Shown piece after piece: positions 1-8,430 of a DNA stretch of 64,000 nucleotides; the first letter of the stretch is position 1, and the number at the start of each line of letters is the position of its first letter. This stretch comes from Roseomonas sp. Lineage in GTDB: Bacteria > Pseudomonadota > Alphaproteobacteria > Acetobacterales > Acetobacteraceae. Where the stretch lies: NCBI GenBank assembly GCA_020249435.1, contig JADCFQ010000025.1, forward strand, positions 1 through 64,000. The letters are read 5' to 3'. The translations under genes were made by a program, and so were the position numbers. The notes under the pieces were generated by a model. That model was not told where the DNA came from and did no database searches. It saw nothing but the letters and a program-made list of their open reading frames with translations.

Positions 1-2
1 CG

Positions 3-95
3 CACCCGCTTTTCAAGATCAACATAGCTGAACAGGGAACCAGCCACCGCGTCATTGCCACGCATCGCAACCTCGACCAAATGCAACGACAGTGA
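3..95 (+). CDS. 3' end of an unidentified gene (partial)
   Basis: An open frame enters from the left edge and ends at a TGA at 93-95, giving about 30 C-terminal residues that finish in NLDQMQRQ. Codon third positions are mostly G or C, as in the neighbours. No domain can be recognised in so short a piece and the family is unknown. It converges on the dehydrogenase that ends at 171. The frame may be real only in part. Confidence 0.3.
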   Translation, partial: HPLFKINIAEQGTSHRVIATHRNLDQMQRQ

Positions 96-170
96 ATCAT
101 AAATACGCAAATCAGGCTACGAATTTCAGCAGCCTGTTAGAGGCTCTGGGTCAACATAACGTGGCTCTGG

Positions 171-1091
171 TCATCCACCCTGCCGCAAAATCCGCCGGCA
201 ATGTTCCAGTGACGCTTCGATCAGATTATCCGTGGCTTCCGGTGTGCGGAAAGCGGAATGGGTCGAAAGCGTCACATTGGACAATTTCGTCAGCGCATGG
301 CCCGCCGGCAGTGGCTCGGTCACGAATACGTCCAAACCCGCGCCGCCCAAATGGCCGGAAGTGAGTGCCTCCACCAGCGCATCCTCATCCAACACGGCAC
401 CGCGCGCCGTATTGATCAGCAGCGCGCCTTGGCGCATACGGGCGATATGCGCGCGCGACAAAAAGCCGCGCGTTTCATCATTCAGCAAAAGATGCAGGCT
501 GACGACATGGCTTTCCGCCAAAAGCCTGTCCAGATCAACAAATTCAACGCCAGGCGCTGATTTGGGGCTGCGATTCCAGGCCAGCACGCGCATGCCAATA
601 CCCTGACAAAGCCGCGCCATTTCCGCGGCAATCCCGCCAAAGCCAATTAGCCCAATCGTCTTGCCGGTAAGCTGCATGCCATCGGTGCGCGGCCAGCCGC
701 CGCCCATGATGGCGTGATGCATATTGCCCAAGCCCCGCGCCGCGCCCCACATCAGCGCGAAGGCCATCTCCGCCACTGCGGTATCGCCATAACCCTTGAT
801 GATATGCACCTTCACGCCGCATTCGGCATCCAATTCCTCGGGGTTCATGTAGGAACGCGCGCCGGTGCCAAGGAAGACAATGTGTTTCAAATCCGGGCAG
901 CGCTTGATCACCGCCAGCGGGCAATGCGTATGGTCATTGATCATGATCTGCACACCCTGAAGCACGCCCGGCAGATCATCCGGCGTGATATCGGGCGTTT
1001 CATGAATGGCCATCGGCAGATCATCGGCGCGATGGAGCTTGCGCATTACGGCAGCGAGTGAGGCATTGGCATCAATAAAGGCAGCGCGCAT
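171..1091 (-). CDS. D-isomer-specific 2-hydroxyacid dehydrogenase
   Basis: This is a cytoplasmic NAD(P)-dependent oxidoreductase that would interconvert a 2-hydroxyacid and a 2-oxoacid. The 306-residue product has the Rossmann motif IGLIGFGGIAAEMA mid-protein and the block NTARGAVLDEDALVEAL that carries the catalytic Arg. The Glu in DVFVTEPLP and the His in LSTHSAF complete the family triad. The ATG at 1091 is chosen because homology starts at MRAAFIDA and an AAAGG-like site precedes it; a frame open further upstream would overlap the next gene. It lies 22 bp downstream of the enolase-superfamily gene, so the two probably process one sugar acid or hydroxyacid. The exact substrate is unknown. 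Confidence 0.88.
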   Translation of the reverse strand: MRAAFIDANASLAAVMRKLHRADDLPMAIHETPDITPDDLPGVLQGVQIMINDHTHCPLAVIKRCPDLKHIVFLGTGARSYMNPEELDAECGVKVHIIKGYGDTAVAEMAFALMWGAARGLGNMHHAIMGGGWPRTDGMQLTGKTIGLIGFGGIAAEMARLCQGIGMRVLAWNRSPKSAPGVEFVDLDRLLAESHVVSLHLLLNDETRGFLSRAHIARMRQGALLINTARGAVLDEDALVEALTSGHLGGAGLDVFVTEPLPAGHALTKLSNVTLSTHSAFRTPEATDNLIEASLEHCRRILRQGG

Positions 1092-1113
1092 GGAAGGGCC
1101 TTTCAGCGTGGGA

Positions 1114-2202
1114 TCACGCATCAACCTGGAAATGACGCAGCGCCGCCTGATCCCAGTCAAGCCCAAGCCCTGGCGCATCTGGCACCAGCGCCATGCCATC
1201 CCGCACCGCCAAGGGCTGGCGCAGCAAGGGTGCGGCGATATCCAGATGTTCCAGATAATGCGCTGTCGGTGTCGCTTGCAGCAAATGCGCGCTGACTTCG
1301 ACAAAGATATGCGATGACATTGGCATGCGATGCGCTGCCGCCATGGCAGCGGCACGCAGCCAGCCGGTCACCCCACCAATCTTCATCGCATCTGGCATGC
1401 AGAAATCGCAGGCACCAGCCGCCAAGGCGCGCTGCATGCCAGCCGGCCCCCACCAATTCTCCCCACCCTGGATGGGGATTTCGAGCCGCGCGGCAAGTGC
1501 GGCCATCCCAGCATCATCCTGCACCGGCAGCGGTTCTTCCAGCCAGCGCACATCAAGCGCCTGCAACGCACGCCCGCGCCGTTCCGCTTCCGGCAGCGTC
1601 AGCGCCTGATTGTAATCCACGAAAATCGCGACATCATCGCCCACCACGCGACGCACCGCGCGCACCGTCGCCAGATCATCTTCCAGCCGTGGATGGCCTA
1701 GTTTGAATTTCACCGCCCGCGCGCCAAGCCGCGCCACCGCCTGACCGGCTTCTTCCGCGAGCATCGCCGGCCCCCAACCACGGAGCGAGGCGTATATCGG
1801 CATGGGCCGCGCCTCGGCGCCCAGCATGGCGTAAAGCGGCAGGCCAGCGCGGCGCGCAAGCGCATCCCAAAGCGCCATATCCACAAGCGAAAGCGCAATC
1901 TGCACCAGGCCTTCACTGCCCAGAATGCGAAACCCGTCATGCAATTCGCGCCAAAGCGACGTTGGCGCCAAAGGCCGCCCGATCAGCCCTTCCCCAATCG
2001 ACCGCGCGAGTGACGCGGTCGGCCCCAATGCAGCGCGCGTATAGGGAAAGACATAGGCCGTGCCGGTAACACCATCCTTCGTGGTGACATCCGCAATCAC
2101 CAGGGGCGCGCGGGGAATGACATTCAGGCTATTGCGCAGCGGCGGGTCAATCGGCGCATCCACGCAGTGAATGGTGATCGCGCTGATGGTGGTTTGGGTC
2201 AT
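1114..2202 (-). CDS. Mandelate racemase/muconate lactonizing enzyme family protein
   Basis: This is an enolase-superfamily enzyme of 362 residues that abstracts a proton alpha to a carboxylate, acting as an acid-sugar dehydratase or racemase. The sequence shows the KFKLG lysine motif, the metal-ligand Asp in VDYNQ, the Glu in WLEEPLP, the Glu in GGENWWG and the His in SSHIFVE. These are the expected catalytic and Mg-binding positions of the mandelate racemase branch. It is the upstream gene of a probable two-gene operon with the 2-hydroxyacid dehydrogenase, which suggests dehydration of a hydroxyacid followed by, or preceded by, redox chemistry. The substrate cannot be deduced from sequence alone. 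Confidence 0.88.
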   Translation of the reverse strand: MTQTTISAITIHCVDAPIDPPLRNSLNVIPRAPLVIADVTTKDGVTGTAYVFPYTRAALGPTASLARSIGEGLIGRPLAPTSLWRELHDGFRILGSEGLVQIALSLVDMALWDALARRAGLPLYAMLGAEARPMPIYASLRGWGPAMLAEEAGQAVARLGARAVKFKLGHPRLEDDLATVRAVRRVVGDDVAIFVDYNQALTLPEAERRGRALQALDVRWLEEPLPVQDDAGMAALAARLEIPIQGGENWWGPAGMQRALAAGACDFCMPDAMKIGGVTGWLRAAAMAAAHRMPMSSHIFVEVSAHLLQATPTAHYLEHLDIAAPLLRQPLAVRDGMALVPDAPGLGLDWDQAALRHFQVDA

Positions 2203-2244
2203 GCGGGGCCTCCGGCGCGATTCTGGCCCGGCGCTGCGCTGCTG

Positions 2245-3093
2245 TCACCACATGCCGGCGCGGTTCGCCAGCGCCACATTCAATTCAGCGCCGAGCAGCA
2301 CGACATATACGCTGACATAGAACCACATCAGCAGGCCTACCGTGGCACCCAGCGGCCCATACATGGCGTCATAGGTTGCGAAGTCGGAGACATAAAGGCT
2401 GAAGGCTGCCGACCCCAAGGCCCAAAGCAGCGTTGCCATGACAACACCTGGCAGGATGCGCCGGATCGGCAGCCGCCGCGATGCCGGCCCCAGCCGATAC
2501 ACTGCCAGCAGCGAAAGCCCCACCAGCAGCAACAGCGTCAGCAGCGAAAGCCCACGCAATGACAGGGCACGGAGCGCCGGCAGGCCAAACAGCGCCAGAA
2601 TGCCGGGCAAGGCGACCAGCGCCGCTATCGCAATCACCGCCGCAATGGTCGCCGCCAAGGTCAGCCCAATGGCCAGCGCATGATAGCGAAAGAAGGGCCG
2701 CGTTTCTTCCACATGATGCGCCATATTCAGCGCGCCAATGGTCGCGCGCGTGCCGGCCGAAGCACTCCAGATCGCGATGGCGGCGCTCAGGATCGCGCTC
2801 CATTCCAGGCGCGGGCGCGGCGCTTCAACCAAATCATGCACGCGGGTCGCGATCATCTCAAAGGTGTCTTCGGGGACCAATTCGCGCAGCACTTCAAGCT
2901 GCGGTTCCACCGCCGCCGCGTCGAAGACCATACCATAGAGCGAAATCAGCAGGAAAATGCCAGGAAACAGCGCCAGCATGGCGTAGAAGGCGCAGCCTGC
3001 GCTGGTGAGCGCAATACGATCGGAAGCGGAAGCCCGCAGCACGCGCATGACAATGGCGGTGGCGCCGAATTGGGCCGTCTCAGCTTGCGACAT
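2245..3093 (-). CDS. YihY/BrkB-family inner-membrane protein
   Basis: This is an integral membrane protein of 282 residues with about six hydrophobic segments, for example around residues 25-55, 140-170, 185-200 and 245-275. It has the family hallmarks AGCAFYAMLALFPG near the N-terminus and YGPLGATVGLLMWFYVS near the C-terminus. YihY/BrkB proteins were once annotated as ribonuclease BN, but they are membrane proteins of uncertain function. The gene starts 38 bp from the EF-hand gene end and reads away from it. It is probably a single gene. Confidence 0.87.
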   Translation of the reverse strand: MSQAETAQFGATAIVMRVLRASASDRIALTSAGCAFYAMLALFPGIFLLISLYGMVFDAAAVEPQLEVLRELVPEDTFEMIATRVHDLVEAPRPRLEWSAILSAAIAIWSASAGTRATIGALNMAHHVEETRPFFRYHALAIGLTLAATIAAVIAIAALVALPGILALFGLPALRALSLRGLSLLTLLLLVGLSLLAVYRLGPASRRLPIRRILPGVVMATLLWALGSAAFSLYVSDFATYDAMYGPLGATVGLLMWFYVSVYVVLLGAELNVALANRAGMW

Positions 3094-3131
3094 GCCCCCT
3101 TATAGGGTCAGGCCAGCGAACAGCGAAAGGT

Positions 3132-3491
3132 TCAGGTCTTGGCGCGTTCCGGCACCTGATAGGCACGTTTCGCAGAAGCCCTCAGCTCCAGCGGAGAGAT
3201 GCGACCGTCTTGGTCCGTATCGATCCGCTGGAGCATGGCAGCGAGCGTGTTGCCCGTGGGTGTCCCCGGACCGGCAGTTCTTGCCGGGCTTTGCCGCAAT
3301 TCTTGCAGCATGGGTGCGAATTCTTTTCGCCCCCCTGCGACGTCAAGCCGAGCCGCGTCTTGCGTGCTCTGCATGCGGCGGGCCCGGATCTCCTGAGGAG
3401 CTGTCAAAGACTTTTCCGGAACCACCAACATCGTCGCAACCCCGTTTTGGTTGGCGTCGGCGCTTTGGCCGACGGCACCGTTTTGGTACAT
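3132..3491 (-). CDS. Small EF-hand domain protein
   Basis: This 119-residue protein carries a textbook EF-hand loop, DTDQDGRISPLE, at residues 91-102: Asp at 1, 3 and 5, Gly at 6, Ile at 8 and Glu at 12. It probably binds Ca2+. A second, degenerate DANQNG stretch lies at residues 12-17. No convincing signal peptide follows the ATG at 3491, but the frame stays open upstream (through about 3550) and encodes a weakly hydrophobic run there, so an alternative upstream start is possible. The rest of the protein is not recognised. It follows the RlmM-like gene by 50 bp. Confidence 0.65.
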   Translation of the reverse strand: MYQNGAVGQSADANQNGVATMLVVPEKSLTAPQEIRARRMQSTQDAARLDVAGGRKEFAPMLQELRQSPARTAGPGTPTGNTLAAMLQRIDTDQDGRISPLELRASAKRAYQVPERAKT

Positions 3492-3541
3492 CCGGGCTAT
3501 TGCAGACGCCGTGCCAGCTTTGGCGAACGGGCGCCAAAAAT

Positions 3542-4453
3542 TCAGGGGGCCAGGCGCGCGAAGGTCACTTCATGCTTATTCTGGCTTGAATGAAATAGAA
3601 TAGAGTATTGAATTTGCTGAAATTCTGCGATGATGGCGTGGTCGGTTTCGCCCTGAAATTTGATGGTGCAGAAAATATTGTCGGCCTTTTCGGCCTCAAT
3701 CCAGCGCCGCACCAGGCCCAAAAGCCGCGCCGGGTAACAGATGACATCGCTGAACAACCAGGTGACCGGCGATTCTTGCCGGGGGTCCAGGCCAAAAGCG
3801 CTCTCTGGGCGGAAATTAACGCCGGGGAGGGCAGCAATGGCCGGGTCGAGCGGCGCCTTATCCACCGCCGTCACCTCGGCACCCAGGCGGGCAATCACCC
3901 AGGTCCAGCCACCGGGGGAGGCACCGAGATCGAGGCAACGGTCTCCGGGGCCAGGATGGCGGCCAAGCCGGGTCAGGCCCTCCCACAACTTAAGATAGGC
4001 GCGGGATGGCGGGCCGGATTTGTCTTCCACGAAGCGCGGTTCGCCATTCACGAAGGGGCTGGTCTTGCTGGGGCTGGCCAGCAGCCGATCCGGCGCCAGC
4101 AGCGTCCAGGCACCCAAGGGGGCGGTTGGCGCAGGCTCCGGAAAGACCAAAGGGCGCGCCTTCACCGGGGGCAGGCGTTCGGCGATCAGCGTGCTGCGGC
4201 GATGATGCAATAGCGGCAGATGGGACCAATTGCGCTGGATGGCGCGCAAGGCATCGGCGGCGGCCTTGACCGAAGGGGCAGGCAATTCGCGCGGGTCGGT
4301 CCAGATATCCAAGGCCCAGATCGCCGGGGCGGGAGGGTCGGGCGAAAGCGCAAGGCGACCATGCCAGGCCGCCAAGCGCCGGCCAGACAGGCGGAGTTCT
4401 TCGGCCAATTCCGCCTCAAAACCTTCGGCGGCGAGATAGGCAGCGCGGATCAC
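3542..4453 (-). CDS. RlmM-like SAM-dependent RNA methyltransferase
   Basis: This is a predicted 23S rRNA 2'-O-ribose methyltransferase of the RlmM/FtsJ type (303 residues). The SAM-binding motif is LDLGASPGGWTWVIARLGA, followed by AVDKAPLDP. Catalytic-type residues are visible in TWLFSDVICYP and in IKFQGETD (K-D-K-E style). I place the start at the GTG at 4453, because the frame upstream overlaps DUF423 and homology begins at IRAAYLAAEGFE. The GTG overlaps the DUF423 stop as GTGA, so the genes are translationally coupled. DUF423 and rlmM are also neighbours in enterobacteria (ygdD-rlmM), which supports the call. Substrate position is inferred from the family. Confidence 0.8.
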   Translation of the reverse strand: MIRAAYLAAEGFEAELAEELRLSGRRLAAWHGRLALSPDPPAPAIWALDIWTDPRELPAPSVKAAADALRAIQRNWSHLPLLHHRRSTLIAERLPPVKARPLVFPEPAPTAPLGAWTLLAPDRLLASPSKTSPFVNGEPRFVEDKSGPPSRAYLKLWEGLTRLGRHPGPGDRCLDLGASPGGWTWVIARLGAEVTAVDKAPLDPAIAALPGVNFRPESAFGLDPRQESPVTWLFSDVICYPARLLGLVRRWIEAEKADNIFCTIKFQGETDHAIIAEFQQIQYSILFHSSQNKHEVTFARLAP

Positions 4454-4812
4454 CGCTTTGCCGCCGCGAGCGCCAGCAAGGCCCAGCCCAGCATCAGCAG
4501 CATCCCACCCGAAGGCGCGATGGGGCCGAATGATTGGCCCATCAGCGCGCTGAGCCAGACCGCGCCACAAAACAGGATCATGCCGGCCAGAAAGGCCGCT
4601 GCGGCGACATGGGCAAGGCGGCGGCCCCTTTCAGCCATCAACCCGGCAATCAGCAGGGCAAGCGCATGCCAGCCCTGCATGGTCAGCGCGTTTTGCACGG
4701 CGGCCATGCGCGCCGGGTCCAACCGGGCGGGCAGCCCATGCGCTGCCCAGGCGGAAAGCCCAACCGCGACAAGCCCGGCCAAGGCGCCGGTGATCAGCCA
4801 AAGACGATGCAT
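4450..4812 (-). CDS. DUF423 membrane protein (YgdD family)
   Basis: This is a four-helix inner-membrane protein of 120 residues. Its N-terminal segment contains the family pattern AVGLSAWAAHGL, followed by LTMQGWHALALL and the C-terminal GPIAPSGGMLLMLGWALLAL. The function of DUF423 is unknown. It is the first gene of a two-gene unit and its TGA overlaps the GTG of the methyltransferase. Confidence 0.85.
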   Translation of the reverse strand: MHRLWLITGALAGLVAVGLSAWAAHGLPARLDPARMAAVQNALTMQGWHALALLIAGLMAERGRRLAHVAAAAFLAGMILFCGAVWLSALMGQSFGPIAPSGGMLLMLGWALLALAAAKR

Positions 4813-4856
4813 GGCAGGCCCTTACGCCGACCCTGCCTGGGTGGCCAGAGCGCGGC

Positions 4857-5138
4857 CTAAGTGCGCAGCCTGAACCGCATGGCCAAATGGCGCATGCGCA
4901 TCAGCATCCGCAGTTCCATGGCCTCGAGCTTGCCCACCATTTCAGGCCAGCGCCCCGCCACCCAGGCCCAGCGCCGCGCGGCCCAGATATGCTGGTCCCG
5001 CAGCGTGAAGACACCATAGGCCAGGAATAGGAAGCCTTGCAGGAAAGGCAGCACAAGGCCGAGCACGCCAAGTGCCAGCATGGCCCAGCCCATGATTTTG
5101 CGCGGCAGAGATGGACGCAGAATAACCATGCTCGCCAC
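4857..5138 (-). CDS. Small membrane protein, PGPGW/DUF454-like
   Basis: This 93-residue protein has a basic start, a double hydrophobic stretch (about residues 16-45) and an amphipathic, Arg/Met-rich tail. The order RKIMGWAMLALGVLGLVLPFLQG resembles short inner-membrane proteins of the PGPGW/YbaN type, but the match is weak. A slightly later ATG (MVILRPS) could be the true start. It is divergent from the binding-protein gene at 5229 and 45 bp upstream of DUF423. Confidence 0.6.
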   Translation of the reverse strand: MASMVILRPSLPRKIMGWAMLALGVLGLVLPFLQGFLFLAYGVFTLRDQHIWAARRWAWVAGRWPEMVGKLEAMELRMLMRMRHLAMRFRLRT

Positions 5139-5228
5139 ATGGTCGCGCGACGCCTTCGGAACAAGTCAGGGCTTGCCGATCCGCCCGGCCCCCGCCCATG
5201 GTGGCGGCGAAACTCCAAGGAACCGGCC

Positions 5229-6131
5229 ATGGACCCGCTGACGCTTGTTGTCGTCTCTCGCAATTACTTCAACCTGCCAGCCTGGATCGGCCTGCATGCC
5301 GGGCTATTCGCGGCGGAAGGAATCGCGCTGCAGATTGACCACATCGAAGGCATTGAGGAGGTGAATGAGCGTATCCGCGATGGCCGCGCGCAGCTTGCCT
5401 ATGGCGTCACCGAACATGTCATTCTGGATGCCGAAGGCGGCGGGCATCAGGCGATCATTGGCGGGAATGTGAATCGCCTGCCGTTTTCCTTCATCGCCCG
5501 GCCTGGCCTGACGCGGCTTGAGGATTTGCGCGGGAAGAAGATTGGCGTGTCATCGCTGCGTGCCGGCAGTTCTTCGCTGATCATGCGGCTGCTGGCAGCG
5601 CGCGGGCTGCATTGGCCGGGCGATTATGAATTGGTGCCCTGCGGTCCGATCCTGGCGCGCTGGGATATGCTGCGCCAAGGGGAAATTGATGCGGGGTTGC
5701 AGGGCGCGCCGCTCAATCACATCGCGCTTGATCTTGGTTTCGTATCCTTATGCGAACCGCGCGACGAAGTGCCCGATTTCCAATTCACCAGCCTGGATGT
5801 GGATTTGCGCTGGGCGCGCGCCAATCGTGACCTGCTGCTGCGCTTCCTGCGCGGTTTCCTGCGCGCGCATGAGAAATTCTACACCGACCAGGCCTTCGCG
5901 CGGGAAGTCGCCATGCGTGAAACGGGGATTGAGGCGCGCTACGCTGACCTCGCCTGGGCAGAATATACGCGTGATGCCATCTTCCCACGCGATGCGGAAG
6001 CAAGTGCCGCTGGCGTGCAGGCGCTGATTGAAACCAGCGCCCTGATCCGCGATTTGCCGGCCCGTGCCCGCACGCGGGCAGAGGATTATATAGACCGAAG
6101 CTGGCTTGCCGAAGCGCGGGCATCACTCTGA
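5229..6131 (+). CDS. NMT1/THI5-like periplasmic-binding-fold protein without signal peptide
   Basis: The 300-residue product has the type 2 periplasmic-binding fold of the NMT1/THI5-like family: an N-terminal NYFNLPAWIGLHAGLFAAEG block and a middle LEDLRGKKIGVSSLRAGSSS block. Such proteins usually feed ABC transporters, but no permease or ATPase gene is nearby and the ATG at 5229 is followed directly by the first beta strand, with no export signal. It may therefore be cytoplasmic, possibly a binding-protein-fold enzyme such as the 4,5-dihydroxyphthalate decarboxylase type. Its TGA overlaps the next ATG by one base, which implies coupling to the maleate-isomerase-like enzyme. Confidence 0.75.
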   Translation: MDPLTLVVVSRNYFNLPAWIGLHAGLFAAEGIALQIDHIEGIEEVNERIRDGRAQLAYGVTEHVILDAEGGGHQAIIGGNVNRLPFSFIARPGLTRLEDLRGKKIGVSSLRAGSSSLIMRLLAARGLHWPGDYELVPCGPILARWDMLRQGEIDAGLQGAPLNHIALDLGFVSLCEPRDEVPDFQFTSLDVDLRWARANRDLLLRFLRGFLRAHEKFYTDQAFAREVAMRETGIEARYADLAWAEYTRDAIFPRDAEASAAGVQALIETSALIRDLPARARTRAEDYIDRSWLAEARASL

Positions 6132-6853
6132 TGATTGATTACGGCGCCCGCGCGCGGCTTGGCCTGATGGTGCCTTCAGGCAATGCCATTTGCGAAGCCG
6201 AATTGCATGCGATGCTGCCGGAAGGTGTGGTGGCGCTGATCACGCGCTTGGAATTACGCGGCAGTTCGGAAGCCGAATTGTCCAAAATGCTCGACAGGCT
6301 TGAAGAAGCGGCGGGCTTGCTGGCCGATGCGCGCCCTGGCCTGATCGGCTTTCATTGCACGGCGGTGTCGACCTTTGCCCCTGATCGGGCGGCCGAGATT
6401 CCAGCCCGCATGAAAAAGGCAACAGGCCTGCCCGCAGTGACAACGGCCGATGCGATTCTGGCAGCACTCAGCGCCCTCGGCGTACGGCGTATCCTGCTGG
6501 TGACACCCTATATCGCCGCCGTGCATGAACGGGAGATCACCTTCCTTGCTGCGCATGGTTGCACGGTGATGGGCGGCGATATGATGGGCATCAATACCAA
6601 TGCCGAAATGGCGCAGATTGCGCCGGCGGAGATCGCCGCCCAGGCCCGCCGCGCCGCGGCCACCCATCCCGGCGCTGATGCGCTTTTCATTTCCTGCACG
6701 GCCATTCGCTCCGCTGGGCTGATTGCGTCGCTGGAAGCGGAATTGGGCCTGCCGGTCATGACCAGCAATCAGGTCATGGCCTGGCATGCGCTGCGGCGCC
6801 TTGGGGTGGCGGATGCCTGCCCTGGTTTTGGGCGCTTGATGGACCTGGCCTGA
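6131..6853 (+). CDS. Maleate isomerase / Asp-Glu racemase family enzyme
   Basis: This 240-residue cytoplasmic enzyme belongs to the maleate cis-trans isomerase and arylmalonate decarboxylase branch. It starts with the conserved RLGLMVPSGN loop and shows two catalytic-type cysteines, in GFHCTAVS in the N-terminal half and in FISCTAIRS in the C-terminal half. These enzymes isomerise or decarboxylate dicarboxylates through a Cys thiol and an enolate. It is coupled to the upstream binding-fold protein and lies 87 bp before the TRAP genes, which typically carry C4 dicarboxylates, so a dicarboxylate substrate is plausible. Confidence 0.82.
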   Translation: MIDYGARARLGLMVPSGNAICEAELHAMLPEGVVALITRLELRGSSEAELSKMLDRLEEAAGLLADARPGLIGFHCTAVSTFAPDRAAEIPARMKKATGLPAVTTADAILAALSALGVRRILLVTPYIAAVHEREITFLAAHGCTVMGGDMMGINTNAEMAQIAPAEIAAQARRAAATHPGADALFISCTAIRSAGLIASLEAELGLPVMTSNQVMAWHALRRLGVADACPGFGRLMDLA

Positions 6854-6940
6854 AGGCGGTTGCGCCATGCGCGGGCCGGATTATGCTGAAGCACACAAAC
6901 CCCGCGCCATAAGTCGCGGGCATTAAGGGAGGATCAAAGA

Positions 6941-7936
6941 ATGACCCACTTCACCCGCCGTTCTCTTGGCGCTGGCGTGTTCGCGCTTGGCATGGCGCCC
7001 GCCATTTTGCGCGCACAAGGCAAGACCGTGTTGCGCCTTGGCTGGACCAGCGGCGATGGCGCGCTTGATCCCTACGCCACCGGCGCGCGGCTTTTCAAGC
7101 AAGCCCTGGAAAAACGCGTGGGCGACCGTGTGGAGGTGCAGCTTTTTCCCAATCGCGCCATTGGCGATGAACGCCCGCTGATTGATGGCATGCGCCTTGG
7201 CACGGTGGATATGGGCATCATCACCAATGCGGTGATTGCGCAGATCGAACCAGCCTTTCAGGTAAATGACATGCCCTTCCTGTTTTCCAGCGAAGCACAA
7301 GGGCATCGCGTATTGGATGGCGCTGTCGGCCAGGCACTACGCACACGGCTTGAATCGCGCGGTGTGCTGGCGCTTGGCTATATGGAAGGCGGCTTCCGCC
7401 ACATGATCAATAACGTCCGCCCGATTGTGAAGCCGGAAGATCTGCGCGGCATCAAGTTCCGCGTGCTGCAAAGCCCGATCTATATTGAAATGTTCCGCAG
7501 CCTGGGCGGCAATGCCGTACCCATGGCCTGGGGGGAAACCTTCACTGCCGTGCAGCAGGGTGCGGTGGATGGGCTCGAAATTCCCCTCGGCATCGTGGAT
7601 CAGAGCAAATACTACGAAGTCACGAAGTTCCTGTCCCTGACCGGCCATATCTATTCCATGATCGGCTGCCTGATTTCGAAGCGCAGCTTTGATCGCCTGC
7701 CGGCTGACCTTAAAACCGCCGTCACCGAAGCCGCCGCTGAAGCCACGCCCGCGCAGCGCGCCGCGAATGCACAGGCAACGGCAGGTTTCCGCGACAGCCT
7801 GCAAAAGCACGGCATGCAGATCAATGAAGTGCCGGACAAGGCAGCCTTCCGGCGCGGCGTGCTGCCCATGTATGAAAACTTCCGTGGCCAGATCGGTGCC
7901 GATATTATTCGGGATGCCCTGGCCGCGGTGCAGTGA
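6941..7936 (+). CDS. dctP: TRAP transporter substrate-binding protein DctP
   Basis: This is the periplasmic receptor of a TRAP carboxylate transporter (331 residues). It begins with an export signal that has a twin-arginine look (THFTRRSLGAGVFALGMAP) and is cut after ILRAQ. The family signature KFRVLQSPIYIEMFRSLGG, with the carboxylate-binding Arg, is followed by PMAWGETFTAVQQGAVDGLE. A strong GGAGG ribosome site precedes the ATG. The permease subunits follow with 4-bp overlaps, so this is a complete dctPQM operon. Confidence 0.93.
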   Translation: MTHFTRRSLGAGVFALGMAPAILRAQGKTVLRLGWTSGDGALDPYATGARLFKQALEKRVGDRVEVQLFPNRAIGDERPLIDGMRLGTVDMGIITNAVIAQIEPAFQVNDMPFLFSSEAQGHRVLDGAVGQALRTRLESRGVLALGYMEGGFRHMINNVRPIVKPEDLRGIKFRVLQSPIYIEMFRSLGGNAVPMAWGETFTAVQQGAVDGLEIPLGIVDQSKYYEVTKFLSLTGHIYSMIGCLISKRSFDRLPADLKTAVTEAAAEATPAQRAANAQATAGFRDSLQKHGMQINEVPDKAAFRRGVLPMYENFRGQIGADIIRDALAAVQ

Positions 7937-8430
7937 CCGTTCTGGGCTCCATCGCCCGTTTTCTGGCGGGGGCGACGCGCTTTTCCATCGCGCTCGCCGC
8001 CGCCTTGATGCTCTCCGCGATTCTCTATCAGGTGGTGACGCGCTATGTGCTCGGCGCCGCTTCTTCCTGGAGCGAGGAATTCGCGGTGCTGATGTTTTCC
8101 TGGAGCGTGCTGGCCGGCCTCGCGCTCGGCGTGCATGAAGGCTTTCATGTGCGGCTGAGCCTGCTGACGGATGCGCTGCCACTTGCCGGGCGCATTGCGG
8201 CGGAACGCGTTCTGGATTTTGTGACGGCAGCGCTTGGCGTGTTTCTCGCCTGGTCGGGTTGGCGGTTCCTGGACATGACCAGCGGTTCGGTTTCCGCCGC
8301 CATGGGCTATCCCATCGAAATCCTGAATGCGCTGGCGCCGATTGCCGGCGCGCTGATGGCGGTGTTTGGGCTGGAACGCGCGCTTAGGCCCGGCGGTGCG
8401 CTACCGGCAGATGAGGCTGCAATAGAATGA
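7933..8430 (+). CDS. dctQ: TRAP transporter small permease DctQ
   Basis: This is the small membrane subunit of the TRAP transporter: 165 residues with four predicted transmembrane helices, including FSIALAAALMLSAILYQVVTRY and LMFSWSVLAGLALGVHEG. It starts at a GTG inside the end of dctP (GTGA overlap) and ends inside the start of dctM (ATGA overlap). DctQ assists DctM in sodium-driven uptake of the substrate delivered by DctP. Confidence 0.92.
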   Translation: MTVLGSIARFLAGATRFSIALAAALMLSAILYQVVTRYVLGAASSWSEEFAVLMFSWSVLAGLALGVHEGFHVRLSLLTDALPLAGRIAAERVLDFVTAALGVFLAWSGWRFLDMTSGSVSAAMGYPIEILNALAPIAGALMAVFGLERALRPGGALPADEAAIE

